Source: DASUUR01 sp036373975 (lineage in GTDB: Bacteria; Patescibacteriota; Saccharimonadia; Saccharimonadales; Saccharimonadaceae). Taken from it: a DNA stretch of 12,684 nucleotides. The translations under genes were made by a program, and so were the position numbers. The stretch lies in the NCBI GenBank assembly GCA_036373975.1, contig DASUUR010000019.1, positions 1-12,684 of the forward strand. The letters run 5' to 3'. Under the pieces are notes generated by a model. That model saw nothing but the letters and a program-made list of their open reading frames with translations, was not told the origin of the DNA and did not search any database. Of this stretch, positions 6,339 through 12,486 are shown in pieces. How positions within the stretch are numbered: position 1 is the first letter of the stretch; each line of letters starts with the position of its first letter.

Positions 6339-6369
6339 AAGCGGTCTGCGCGCTTGGCACAGACCGCTT
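6339..6369. terminator. Bidirectional hairpin terminator between ppa and the convergent gene
   Basis: AAGCGGTCTG (6339-6348) and CAGACCGCTT (6360-6369) form a perfect 10-bp stem with an 11-nt loop. It sits in the 52-bp gap between two converging genes. The + side is followed by TTGTGT and the - side by TATATCTTCT, both only moderately U-rich, so strength is uncertain. Confidence 0.7.
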
Positions 6370-6372
6370 GTG

Positions 6373-6780
6373 TCAGCGAAGCTTGTGCAGCGCTGTGACT
6401 ATGTCGGGGATGGCGCCTTTTCCGAAGCGCTCGACTAGCTCGTGCGCTGCAAGATGAATGGCTGCTGAATACACGGCGTCCATATGGCTCGCCACCTGTG
6501 TCTTCTTGGGTGGGTGTAGAAACCAAGGGCCCTTCCCTCTTGCCCGTGCTGCCGTATTCACAAGAATCTTCTGATCCTTGAGTGCGGTGACGAGGTAGGG
6601 TATAGCACGCCTTGGGATCTGTCCCCTGAGGATCGTCGCGAGAAGCTCTTGCGGTGAGCCATTGTGGAGCTCGCCGGTCTCCTTGTCTGCAAATGGAGTG
6701 AGCAAAATCGCCAGCACCTCGCACCGTTTATCCAAAGGGAGGCGGCTTACCTGGTACCAATTTAGATCAGAGAAGCTCAT
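6373..6780 (-). CDS. Unrecognised small protein (135 aa), possible winged-helix DNA-binding regulator
   Basis: No family recognised with certainty. Residues ~18-75 read like a winged helix: a first helix (KRCEVLAILLTPF), the acidic turn ADKETGELHNGS, a helix QELLATIL, a candidate recognition helix IPRRAIPYLVTALKDQ, then KILV and a basic wing region (ARARGKGPW). This resembles the layout of replication-initiator and GntR/MarR-like winged helices, but the match is by eye only. The C-terminal ~40 residues are a helical tail. Start: ATG at 6780 with GGAG 5 nt upstream; an upstream ATG at 6804 would add eight residues but falls at the predicted transcription start. It has its own promoter, overlapped by a perfect 11-bp inverted repeat, fitting autoregulation. 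Lysine codons are mostly AAG, as in the small membrane gene. The stop codon is TGA. The 52-bp gap to ppa holds the shared terminator. Confidence 0.65.
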   Translation of the reverse strand: MSFSDLNWYQVSRLPLDKRCEVLAILLTPFADKETGELHNGSPQELLATILRGQIPRRAIPYLVTALKDQKILVNTAARARGKGPWFLHPPKKTQVASHMDAVYSAAIHLAAHELVERFGKGAIPDIVTALHKLR

Positions 6781-6788
6781 TTTGACTC

Positions 6789-6814
6789 CATCTAGAGGTG
6801 GCAACCTCTAGATG
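6789..6814. repeat. Perfect 11-bp inverted repeat overlapping a promoter (operator candidate)
   Basis: CATCTAGAGGT (6789-6799) faces ACCTCTAGATG (6804-6814) with a 4-bp centre. On the minus strand it overlaps the -10 box (6812-6817) and spans the predicted start (~6805), ending against the GGAG ribosome binding site. Because the first arm lies at or upstream of the transcription start, it probably works as a DNA-level binding site rather than an RNA hairpin. Confidence 0.7.
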
Positions 6815-6841
6815 ATAGATTGTTTAGTGGGAGTGCGTCAA
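6812..6841 (-). promoter_or_regulatory. Promoter of the putative winged-helix gene
   Basis: On the minus strand: -35 TTGACG (6836-6841, 5/6), 18-bp spacer, -10 TATCAT (6812-6817, 5/6). The predicted start is ~6805. The promoter sits in the short gap after relA/spoT, so the gene can be expressed apart from it. Confidence 0.6.
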
Positions 6842-6847
6842 TCTACT

Positions 6848-8386
6848 CTATCGAGTATTTTTTCTTCGGAGGGCCTTCTGCTTGATAACATTGGCTGCCG
6901 CACTAATAGTGTTAAGCACCTCAAGTTTTTTGAGTTGCGCGCGGAGCTTTTCGCGAGCATGGTTAGTGGTGACAAGTTCTAGCCAGGCCTTTTTAGGGGT
7001 CACGAAGCGTTTTGTGAGTATCTCAATAACATCGCCATTTTGAAGGGGGGTATCAAAGGAGGCGATTTTGCCGTTGATTTTACAGCCAACAGCGTGTTTG
7101 GCAATATCACTGTGCACGACGTAGGCGAAGTCGAGCGGGAGTGCACCTTCGGGCAGGTTGTAGATGTCCCCTTTGGGCGAGTATACAAAGATGCGATCCC
7201 CGAATAGATCGATTTGTAGTTGGCTCAGAGGCACCTCTTGGTTGTCTTTAAGCTTGGCTGCAATTTCTTGTAGCTGAGTGATCCACTGCAATTCCATAGG
7301 CAACGTGCTGGCCTGGCGGGTGTGGTAACTGCGCGCACTTTTTTGCTCGTGATAATGGAAACTGGCAGCCAGCCCGCGCTCGGCGTATTCGTGCATGTCG
7401 TGGGTGCGGATTTGGAACTCAACGATTTGTTTACTTGGTGTTATAACGGTAGTATGAAGGCTCTGGTAGCCGTTCGGCTTAGGCGCTGCGATGTAGTCTT
7501 TGATGCGGGCAATCATAGGCTGATACATGTCGTGCAAGATTCCCAGCACACGGTAGCAATCGGCCTTATTGTTTACGATAATTCTGAGAGCTATGAGGTC
7601 ATAAATATCATCGATATTGTTGTCGACCTTCTTCATCTTCTTATACAGGCTGTAGATGCTTTTAATGCGGCCATCGAGAGTGTAGTGGATAGATTGTTCG
7701 TCGAGCGATTTGCCGACCTCTTGGCGTACGATTGCCAGCTTGCGGTGCGATTTGCCCAGTCTGTCTTTCATAAGCTTCTGTAGGAACTTAAACTCCTTTG
7801 GGTCGAGATAGCTGAAAGCGAGCTCCTCAATTTGCATACGAACGCGCCCCATACCAATACGGTCAGCCATGGGTGCAAATACCTCCAGGCTTTCGCGGGC
7901 AATTTTTTGTTGTTTGCTAGGCGGCATATGCTGTAGGGTACGTAGGTTATGCAGACGGTCAGCTAGTTTGATTATAATAACGCGTACATCCTGCCCCACA
8001 GCGATTAGCAGTTTGCTCAAATTATCTTTAGTTTGCGGTAAGTAGCTAGAAATGTCCCGCATACCAGCTCGGGCCTGGCCTACCTTGGTAACGCCGTCAA
8101 TCAAAAAGGCGACGTCTTTCCCAAACACGCTCTCGATCTGCTCTAGCGTGACATCAGTATCTTCCACGGTATCGTGTAAAATGCCTGCCAGTACACTGTC
8201 TATGTCCATGCCCCACTCTACAAGTATATCGGCGACATGCAGGGGGTGAATAATGTATGGTTCACCACTTTTACGACGTTGGCCTTTATGCGCCACGGTT
8301 GCAAGATCTATCGCGTGCTCAATTTCTAGCAGCTGGTCTTCGTCGTAATAGGGGGCGGCGTTGTGCAGGAGGTCTTGTTTTCGCAT
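6848..8386 (-). CDS. RelA/SpoT family (p)ppGpp synthetase/hydrolase lacking the ACT region
   Basis: Makes and degrades the alarmone (p)ppGpp, controlling growth under starvation. The hydrolase HD domain (~20-180) is intact: IIHPLH (His47), HDTVEDT (His71, Asp72, Glu75, Asp76) and LADRLHN. The synthetase domain (~235-345) has RIKSIYSLYKK, DIYDLIALR, the substrate loop PKPNGYQSLHTTV with the stacking tyrosine Tyr307, and EFQIRT. A TGS domain follows (~400-460: DRIFVYSPKGDIYNLPEGA). The protein ends at 512 aa; usual long members run to ~700-750 aa with zinc-finger and ACT domains, absent here. Both activities look possible. A -10 TATAAT lies 10 nt before the ATG and no Shine-Dalgarno is seen. 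It is divergent from gap. The gene ends 67 bp before the winged-helix gene, which has its own promoter. Confidence 0.93.
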   Translation of the reverse strand: MRKQDLLHNAAPYYDEDQLLEIEHAIDLATVAHKGQRRKSGEPYIIHPLHVADILVEWGMDIDSVLAGILHDTVEDTDVTLEQIESVFGKDVAFLIDGVTKVGQARAGMRDISSYLPQTKDNLSKLLIAVGQDVRVIIIKLADRLHNLRTLQHMPPSKQQKIARESLEVFAPMADRIGMGRVRMQIEELAFSYLDPKEFKFLQKLMKDRLGKSHRKLAIVRQEVGKSLDEQSIHYTLDGRIKSIYSLYKKMKKVDNNIDDIYDLIALRIIVNNKADCYRVLGILHDMYQPMIARIKDYIAAPKPNGYQSLHTTVITPSKQIVEFQIRTHDMHEYAERGLAASFHYHEQKSARSYHTRQASTLPMELQWITQLQEIAAKLKDNQEVPLSQLQIDLFGDRIFVYSPKGDIYNLPEGALPLDFAYVVHSDIAKHAVGCKINGKIASFDTPLQNGDVIEILTKRFVTPKKAWLELVTTNHAREKLRAQLKKLEVLNTISAAANVIKQKALRRKNTR

Positions 8387-8396
8387 GTCTCTATCT

Positions 8397-8402
8397 ATTA
8401 TA
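8397..8402 (-). promoter_or_regulatory. -10 box of relA/spoT (very short leader)
   Basis: On the minus strand, TATAAT (perfect consensus) ends 10 nt before the ATG at 8386. The predicted leader is only ~3-4 nt, and no Shine-Dalgarno is present. No clear -35 is seen. Confidence 0.5.
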
Positions 8403-8431
8403 AGAGAAAATGTTTGATTCGTCTCGCTGCA

Positions 8432-8440
8432 TGATAAAAT
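8432..8440 (+). promoter_or_regulatory. Extended -10 promoter of gap and the sugar-phosphate operon
   Basis: TGaTAAAAT is an extended -10 element. TTGATT at 8414-8419 could be a -35 at a short 15-bp spacing. The leader is ~33 nt and ends with a strong Shine-Dalgarno AAAGGAGGGG just before the ATG at 8480. Confidence 0.5.
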
Positions 8441-8479
8441 GAAACAAATAGCTCATGGTTTAAAACACAAAGGAGGGGC

Positions 8480-9499
8480 ATGGCTACAACGAAGATCGCA
8501 ATCAATGGCTTTGGCCGGATTGGGCGCAATGCTTTCAAGATTGCTTTTAATCGCAGCGATATTGAAATAGTTGCAGTGAACGATTTAACAGACACCAAGA
8601 CTCTGGCGCATTTGCTAAAGTACGATTCAAACTACGGTATATATCAGCACGATGTTAGTGCTGTAGATGATGGCATTACAGTCAATGGCAAGCACATTAA
8701 GGTGCTTGCAGAGCGTGATCCAGCCAAGTTGCCTTGGGGCGAGCTTGGGGTAGAGGTAGTCATTGAAAGTACTGGATTTTTCGTGGATCCTAAGCTGGCA
8801 CGAGCGCACATTGATCAAGCAGGCGCGAAACGTGTTGTCATAAGTGCGCCAGCCAAAGGTGAAGGCTCAGAAACGATCGTACTTGGCGTGAATGAGGAGC
8901 GGATACAGGGTGGTAGTGATGTGCTGAATGGCGCGAGCTGCACTACAAACTGCATCACGCCCGTTATGGCGGTGCTCGAAAGTAACTTTGGTATCGAGAA
9001 AGCCATGATGACAACGGTACATAGCTACACTGCAGATCAGCGTTTGCAGGATGCGCCACACAAAGACCTGCGTCGAGCTCGAGCTGCGGCAGAGAATATT
9101 GTTCCGACAAGCACTGGCGCGAGTATTGCGGCCGGCGAAGCTCTCCCTGCATTGAAAGGTGTGTTTGGCGGGCTATCACTTCGTGTTCCTACCCCAGTCG
9201 TGAGCTTGAGCGACTTTGTAGTTGTAACCAAGCGCGATACGACTGTTGAAGAAATAGTCAGTGTCTTTAAAAAGGCTGCTGCCCAGCCCTTTTACCAGGG
9301 TATATTGGCTGTTACCGAGGAGCCGCTTGTTTCTAGCGACATTAAAGGCAATAGCCATAGCGCGGTAGTTGACTTGCCGTTGACTAGTGTGGTGGGCGGT
9401 AATTTAGTAAAGGTTGTCGCCTGGTATGACAACGAATGGGGTTACTCCAACCGCTTAGTAGAATTAACTGCCGATGCGGGTCAGGTTTTGCAAAAATAG
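8480..9499 (+). CDS. gap: Glyceraldehyde-3-phosphate dehydrogenase (NAD-type features)
   Basis: Glycolytic enzyme converting glyceraldehyde 3-phosphate to 1,3-bisphosphoglycerate in the cytoplasm. The length (339 aa) is normal. The nucleotide-binding motif is GFGRIGR (10-16); Asp35 in VNDLTD and Pro193 in QDAPHKD are the residues that go with NAD rather than NADP preference. Catalytic Cys154 is in GASCTTNC and the partner His181 in TTVHSYT; DLRRARAA and WYDNEWGYSNR are also present. First gene of the operon, with an extended -10 promoter and the strongest Shine-Dalgarno in the window (AAAGGAGGGG), fitting high expression. rpiB follows after 3 bp. Phosphoglycerate kinase, its usual partner, is not in view. 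Identification is secure; direction of use in the cell is not shown. Confidence 0.97.
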   Translation: MATTKIAINGFGRIGRNAFKIAFNRSDIEIVAVNDLTDTKTLAHLLKYDSNYGIYQHDVSAVDDGITVNGKHIKVLAERDPAKLPWGELGVEVVIESTGFFVDPKLARAHIDQAGAKRVVISAPAKGEGSETIVLGVNEERIQGGSDVLNGASCTTNCITPVMAVLESNFGIEKAMMTTVHSYTADQRLQDAPHKDLRRARAAAENIVPTSTGASIAAGEALPALKGVFGGLSLRVPTPVVSLSDFVVVTKRDTTVEEIVSVFKKAAAQPFYQGILAVTEEPLVSSDIKGNSHSAVVDLPLTSVVGGNLVKVVAWYDNEWGYSNRLVELTADAGQVLQK

Positions 9500-9502
9500 G
9501 CC

Positions 9503-9970
9503 ATGAGTAAGCGACCTCTAAAGCTGTTTATAGCCGCAGATCACCAGGGATTCCATATGAAGGAGGCCGTTTTTGCATATCTTGTAAAACACGGCTATGA
9601 TGTTTCGGATGTCGGTGATGTGACCTTAGATCCAGCCGACGATTTCCCGGAATTTGCCCAGAGAGCAGCATTAAAAGTTTTGGGTGAAGATGATTCTGTA
9701 GACGCGCGGGCAATTTTGATCTGTGGCGGTGGTCAAGGGATGTGCATGGCGGCCAATCGCTTTAGGGGCATTCGTGCGAGCGTGATATGGGATGCCTACG
9801 AAGCTAAGATGACGCGTAATGATAACGATAGTAACGTGCTCTGTCTTCCTTCGCGCGTTCTTGAGGGCGATGAAGAAGCTTGGAAGGGTATTTTGGAGAC
9901 CTGGTTAAACACACCGTTTGCGAACGCCGCTCGCTACGTGCGGCGCAATAGGCAGATAGACGAACTGTAA
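9503..9970 (+). CDS. rpiB: Ribose-5-phosphate isomerase B (RpiB/LacAB family)
   Basis: Interconverts ribose 5-phosphate and ribulose 5-phosphate, the entry step of the non-oxidative pentose pathway. 155 aa, typical size. Visible marks: AADHQGFHMKE (Asp13-His14), the base Cys74 in ICGGGQGM, AANRFRGIRAS for phosphate binding, and NDSNVLCLPSRV. In the E. coli enzyme a histidine at the HNDANVL motif opens the sugar ring; here the aligned residue is Asp107 (RNDNDSNVL), which is unusual. The start has no real Shine-Dalgarno and follows gap by 3 bp, so coupled translation is likely. The stop and the next start share one base (TAATG). The same family includes LacA/LacB galactose-6-phosphate isomerases, but the company of rpe and transketolase favours a pentose role. 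Confidence 0.9.
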   Translation: MSKRPLKLFIAADHQGFHMKEAVFAYLVKHGYDVSDVGDVTLDPADDFPEFAQRAALKVLGEDDSVDARAILICGGGQGMCMAANRFRGIRASVIWDAYEAKMTRNDNDSNVLCLPSRVLEGDEEAWKGILETWLNTPFANAARYVRRNRQIDEL

Positions 9971-10599
9971 TGTCGATTATTTGCCCGACAGTACTTGCCG
10001 AAACGCCTGCTGATTTTCGTGAGCAGATGGAGCGAGTTGCACCATTTGCAACACGTATTCAGATTGACCTGATGGACGGTGATTTTGCTCCAACCAAGAG
10101 TATTGCGCCGATCCAGGTGTGGTGGCCTGAAGAGCTCGTGGCTGACATCCACCTAATGTTTCGGCAGCCGATTAACCACCTGGAAACCTTAATAAGCCTA
10201 GAGCCACATATGATAATTCTTCATGCAGAAGCCGAGGGGGACTTACTCGGAATGATGCGCCATCTCCAGAAACTTGATATTAAAGCGGGCGTGGCGCTGC
10301 TTAAAGATACACCAGTTAGCGCGGCAAAGGAGCTTATTATGCAGGCTGATCATGCATTATTGTTTAGCGGTGACCTTGGGCGCTTTGGTGGCGAGGCGGA
10401 CATGGCGGTGCTTAGTAAAATTGCCGAGTTGCAGACTCTACACCCTGATATTGAGATTGGCTGGGATGGGGGTGCCAATGTATCAAATGCGGCCCAGCTT
10501 GCGCAAAGTGGTGTCGCAGTTATTAATGTGGGGGGCGCTATACAGAGTGCCGCAAACCCAGCGCAAGCGTACCGCGAATTGACACAGTCTATTAAGTAG
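9970..10599 (+). CDS. rpe: Ribulose-phosphate 3-epimerase family protein, divergent active site
   Basis: Predicted to interconvert ribulose 5-phosphate and xylulose 5-phosphate on a TIM barrel. Length (209 aa) is slightly short of the usual 215-225. Retained: Asp33 and catalytic Asp36 in IDLMDGDF, metal-binding His61 in DIHLM, and catalytic Asp166 in WDGGAN. Changed: the first metal ligand, normally His in HxDxMDG, is Gln31; the leading serine motif (PSIL) is PTVL; and the mobile loop VNPGFGGQ is SGDLGRFGG. The operon position (TAATG overlap with rpiB, transketolase behind) strongly supports the epimerase role, but the altered residues leave open a changed metal or substrate. 36 bp separate it from tktN. 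Confidence 0.85.
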   Translation: MSIICPTVLAETPADFREQMERVAPFATRIQIDLMDGDFAPTKSIAPIQVWWPEELVADIHLMFRQPINHLETLISLEPHMIILHAEAEGDLLGMMRHLQKLDIKAGVALLKDTPVSAAKELIMQADHALLFSGDLGRFGGEADMAVLSKIAELQTLHPDIEIGWDGGANVSNAAQLAQSGVAVINVGGAIQSAANPAQAYRELTQSIK

Positions 10600-10619
10600 T
10601 CCGGAGCTTGCGAGTAGGG

Positions 10620-10625
10620 TATAAT
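10620..10625 (+). promoter_or_regulatory. -10 box before tktN (internal promoter, very short leader)
   Basis: TATAAT (perfect consensus) ends 10 nt before the ATG at 10636, and the gap holds no Shine-Dalgarno. The arrangement is the same as at relA/spoT. It may be an internal operon promoter; no -35 is visible at normal spacing. Confidence 0.45.
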
Positions 10626-10635
10626 CATAAGCAAC

Positions 10636-11484
10636 ATGACTATTCAACAACTACAACAAAAAGCGAACGGCATTCGGCAGGATATTATTGCTATGCTGGT
10701 CGAAGCCGGGAGTGGCCATAGCGCTGGCCCGCTTGGTTTATCGGATATCTTTTGCGCGCTTTACTTTGATATCTTGAAGCATGACCCTAAAAATCCCGAC
10801 TGGGACGAACGAGATATTTTAATTCTGAGCAATGGCCACTGCGTGCCGGTGCGCTATGCCGCAATGGCTGAGGCGGGGTATTTTCCAAAGAGCGAGCTTA
10901 AAACGCTGCGCAAATTTGGCTCGCGCCTACAGGGGCACCCTGAGCGTCTTAAGCTTCCAGGCCTCGAGACCACTAGTGGCCCGCTTGGTAGTGGAATAAG
11001 CCAATCGGCGGGTATGGCCTTTGCATTGAAGTATCTGCAGAAGCAGCCACAACGCCGTGTTTATACGATTGCCAGTGACGGAGAGCTTAATGAGGGCAAC
11101 AGTTGGGAGGGGATATTATTTGCTGCCAAGTATACGCTCCATAACCTGACGGTTATTGTTGATCGCAACAACATTCAGATCGATGGCAACACCGAAGATG
11201 TTATGCCGCTTGAGGATCTGCGAGCCAAGTGGGAGGCGTTTGGCTGGCATGTTCAAGAAGTCGATGGCCATAATATAGAGAGTATTATTGACGCGGCGAG
11301 TATGGCGCGCGCCATTGTGGAAAAGCCGAGTGTGATTATTGCTCACACTATTCCAGGCAAGGGCGTTGATTTTATGGAATATGATTATCACTGGCACGGG
11401 GCACCACCAAACTCCGAGCAAGCCAAAGTAGCGCTTAAGAAGCTGCGTTCTCTCGATGGCCGTATAACTGGAGACCACGAATAA
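10636..11484 (+). CDS. Transketolase, N-terminal (thiamine diphosphate-binding) subunit
   Basis: First half of a two-polypeptide transketolase, which moves two-carbon units between sugar phosphates using thiamine diphosphate. 282 aa, the normal size of the split N-subunit. Landmarks: SGHSAGPLG (26-34), LSNGHCVPVRYA (His68), QGHPE (His101), TSGPLGSG (113-120), and the cofactor and metal motif SDGELNEGNSWEG (147-159) with DRNNIQIDG (176-184). HTIPGKGVDFME closes the pyrophosphate domain. The ATG lacks a Shine-Dalgarno but has a -10 TATAAT 10 nt upstream, so it may be made from its own near-leaderless transcript as well as from the operon. The stop overlaps the start of the C-subunit by one base (TAATG), which helps make equal amounts of both halves. 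Confidence 0.93.
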   Translation: MTIQQLQQKANGIRQDIIAMLVEAGSGHSAGPLGLSDIFCALYFDILKHDPKNPDWDERDILILSNGHCVPVRYAAMAEAGYFPKSELKTLRKFGSRLQGHPERLKLPGLETTSGPLGSGISQSAGMAFALKYLQKQPQRRVYTIASDGELNEGNSWEGILFAAKYTLHNLTVIVDRNNIQIDGNTEDVMPLEDLRAKWEAFGWHVQEVDGHNIESIIDAASMARAIVEKPSVIIAHTIPGKGVDFMEYDYHWHGAPPNSEQAKVALKKLRSLDGRITGDHE

Positions 11485-12476
11485 TGAAGGATCTACACTT
11501 ACGACAGGATATGTTTACTGCCGAGGTGCCGCAGGAGCCTATCCGCAAGGGATTTGGCCGCGGTTTGCTCGAGGCCGGCAAGCAGAGTGAAAAAGTTGTT
11601 GCGCTGTGCGCGGACTTAACTGATTCAACGCAGATGAGCCTGTTTAAGGAGGCGTTTCCGGATCGATTCATTGAGATAGGGGTGGCCGAGCAGAACCTTG
11701 TCACGGTGGCAAGCGGGGTTGCGGCACTAGGGAATATACCTTTCTGTTCTAGCTACGCGGCATTTAGTCCTGGCCGGAACTGGGAACAAATTCGTACGAC
11801 GATTGCGCTGAATGATCGCCCAGTCAACGTGGTTGGTTCACACGCCGGTGTAAGCGTTGGCCCTGATGGGGCAACTCATCAAATGCTCGAGGACATTGCA
11901 CTTATGCGGGCGCTGCCTAACATGGTCGTGATTGCGCCAGGCGACAGTGTTGAAGCTGAAAAAGCAACCTTGCAACTTGCCAAGGCCGGTAAGCCAAGTT
12001 ATTTGCGCTTAGCCCGTGAGAAGACGCCGGTATTTACCACCGAAGCAACGCCGTTTGAGATTGGGAAGGCCTACGTACTCAAAGAAGGCACCGATGTCAC
12101 CCTGCTCGGTACGGGGACCATGACCTACCAGCTTTTGCTTGCGGCCGAGATACTTGAAAGGGATGGCGTTCATGCCGAAGTTGTGCATGTGCCAACTATT
12201 AAACCACTTGATGAGAAAACGATTTTGGCAAGCGTTAAAAAGACGGGTCGAGCCGTAAGCGCCGAGGAGGCGCAAATGGCGGCTGGGTTTGGGGGCGCAA
12301 TCGCTGAATTGCTTACCGGGAAACTACCTACGCCACTTGATCGCATAGGCATAGATGATCGGTTTGGTGAATCGGGAACACCTCAAGAACTTCTTGAGCA
12401 CTTTGGGCTAACGGGCGCCCAGATGGCTTTGCGCATACACATGTTCGTTGATTCAACACCACAATATCATCAGTAA
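11484..12476 (+). CDS. Transketolase, C-terminal (pyrimidine-binding plus C-terminal domain) subunit
   Basis: Second half of the split transketolase. Residues ~15-180 form the pyrimidine-binding domain with the cofactor-activating Glu69 in IGVAEQNLV, SSYAAFSPGRNWEQIR (89-104), and SHAGVSVGPDGATHQMLED (119-137). Residues ~195-320 are the C-terminal domain (EEAQMAAGFGGAIAELL, then IGIDDRFGESGTPQELL). At 330 aa it is complete for the family. Translation probably restarts at the shared TAATG from tktN. The two parts are in separate frames, each complete at its domain boundary, so this is the known two-subunit form and not a broken gene. DXS (1-deoxyxylulose synthase) shares these domains, but the neighbours rpiB, rpe and aldolase favour transketolase. 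Confidence 0.93.
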   Translation: MKDLHLRQDMFTAEVPQEPIRKGFGRGLLEAGKQSEKVVALCADLTDSTQMSLFKEAFPDRFIEIGVAEQNLVTVASGVAALGNIPFCSSYAAFSPGRNWEQIRTTIALNDRPVNVVGSHAGVSVGPDGATHQMLEDIALMRALPNMVVIAPGDSVEAEKATLQLAKAGKPSYLRLAREKTPVFTTEATPFEIGKAYVLKEGTDVTLLGTGTMTYQLLLAAEILERDGVHAEVVHVPTIKPLDEKTILASVKKTGRAVSAEEAQMAAGFGGAIAELLTGKLPTPLDRIGIDDRFGESGTPQELLEHFGLTGAQMALRIHMFVDSTPQYHQ

Positions 12477-12484
12477 AGGAGGTG
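12475..12484 (+). promoter_or_regulatory. Strong Shine-Dalgarno of the aldolase gene overlapping the tktC stop
   Basis: AAAGGAGGTG is close to a perfect anti-16S match and begins inside the TAA stop of tktC. It suggests both high expression and coupling to upstream translation. Confidence 0.7.
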
Positions 12485-12486
12485 AC

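Noticed and set aside
6212..6724. 170-aa minus-strand frame overlapping the 135-aa gene
   Set aside because: Its product is Arg/Ser/His-rich without fold-like patterning, it overlaps ppa, and it lacks an RBS; it is a frame shadow.
6844..6863. TACTC/GAGTA stem followed by TTTTTT on the + strand
   Set aside because: The stem is only 5 bp, the T-run is the coding sequence of the relA/spoT end, and no + strand gene ends there.
10579..10584. Perfect -35 consensus TTGACA in the 3' end of rpe
   Set aside because: The only good -10 (10620) is 35 bp away; no -10 at 16-18 bp spacing.
11482..11486. Transketolase split as a frameshift or sequencing error
   Set aside because: Both halves are complete at the domain boundary and joined by a TAATG overlap, the known two-subunit arrangement.
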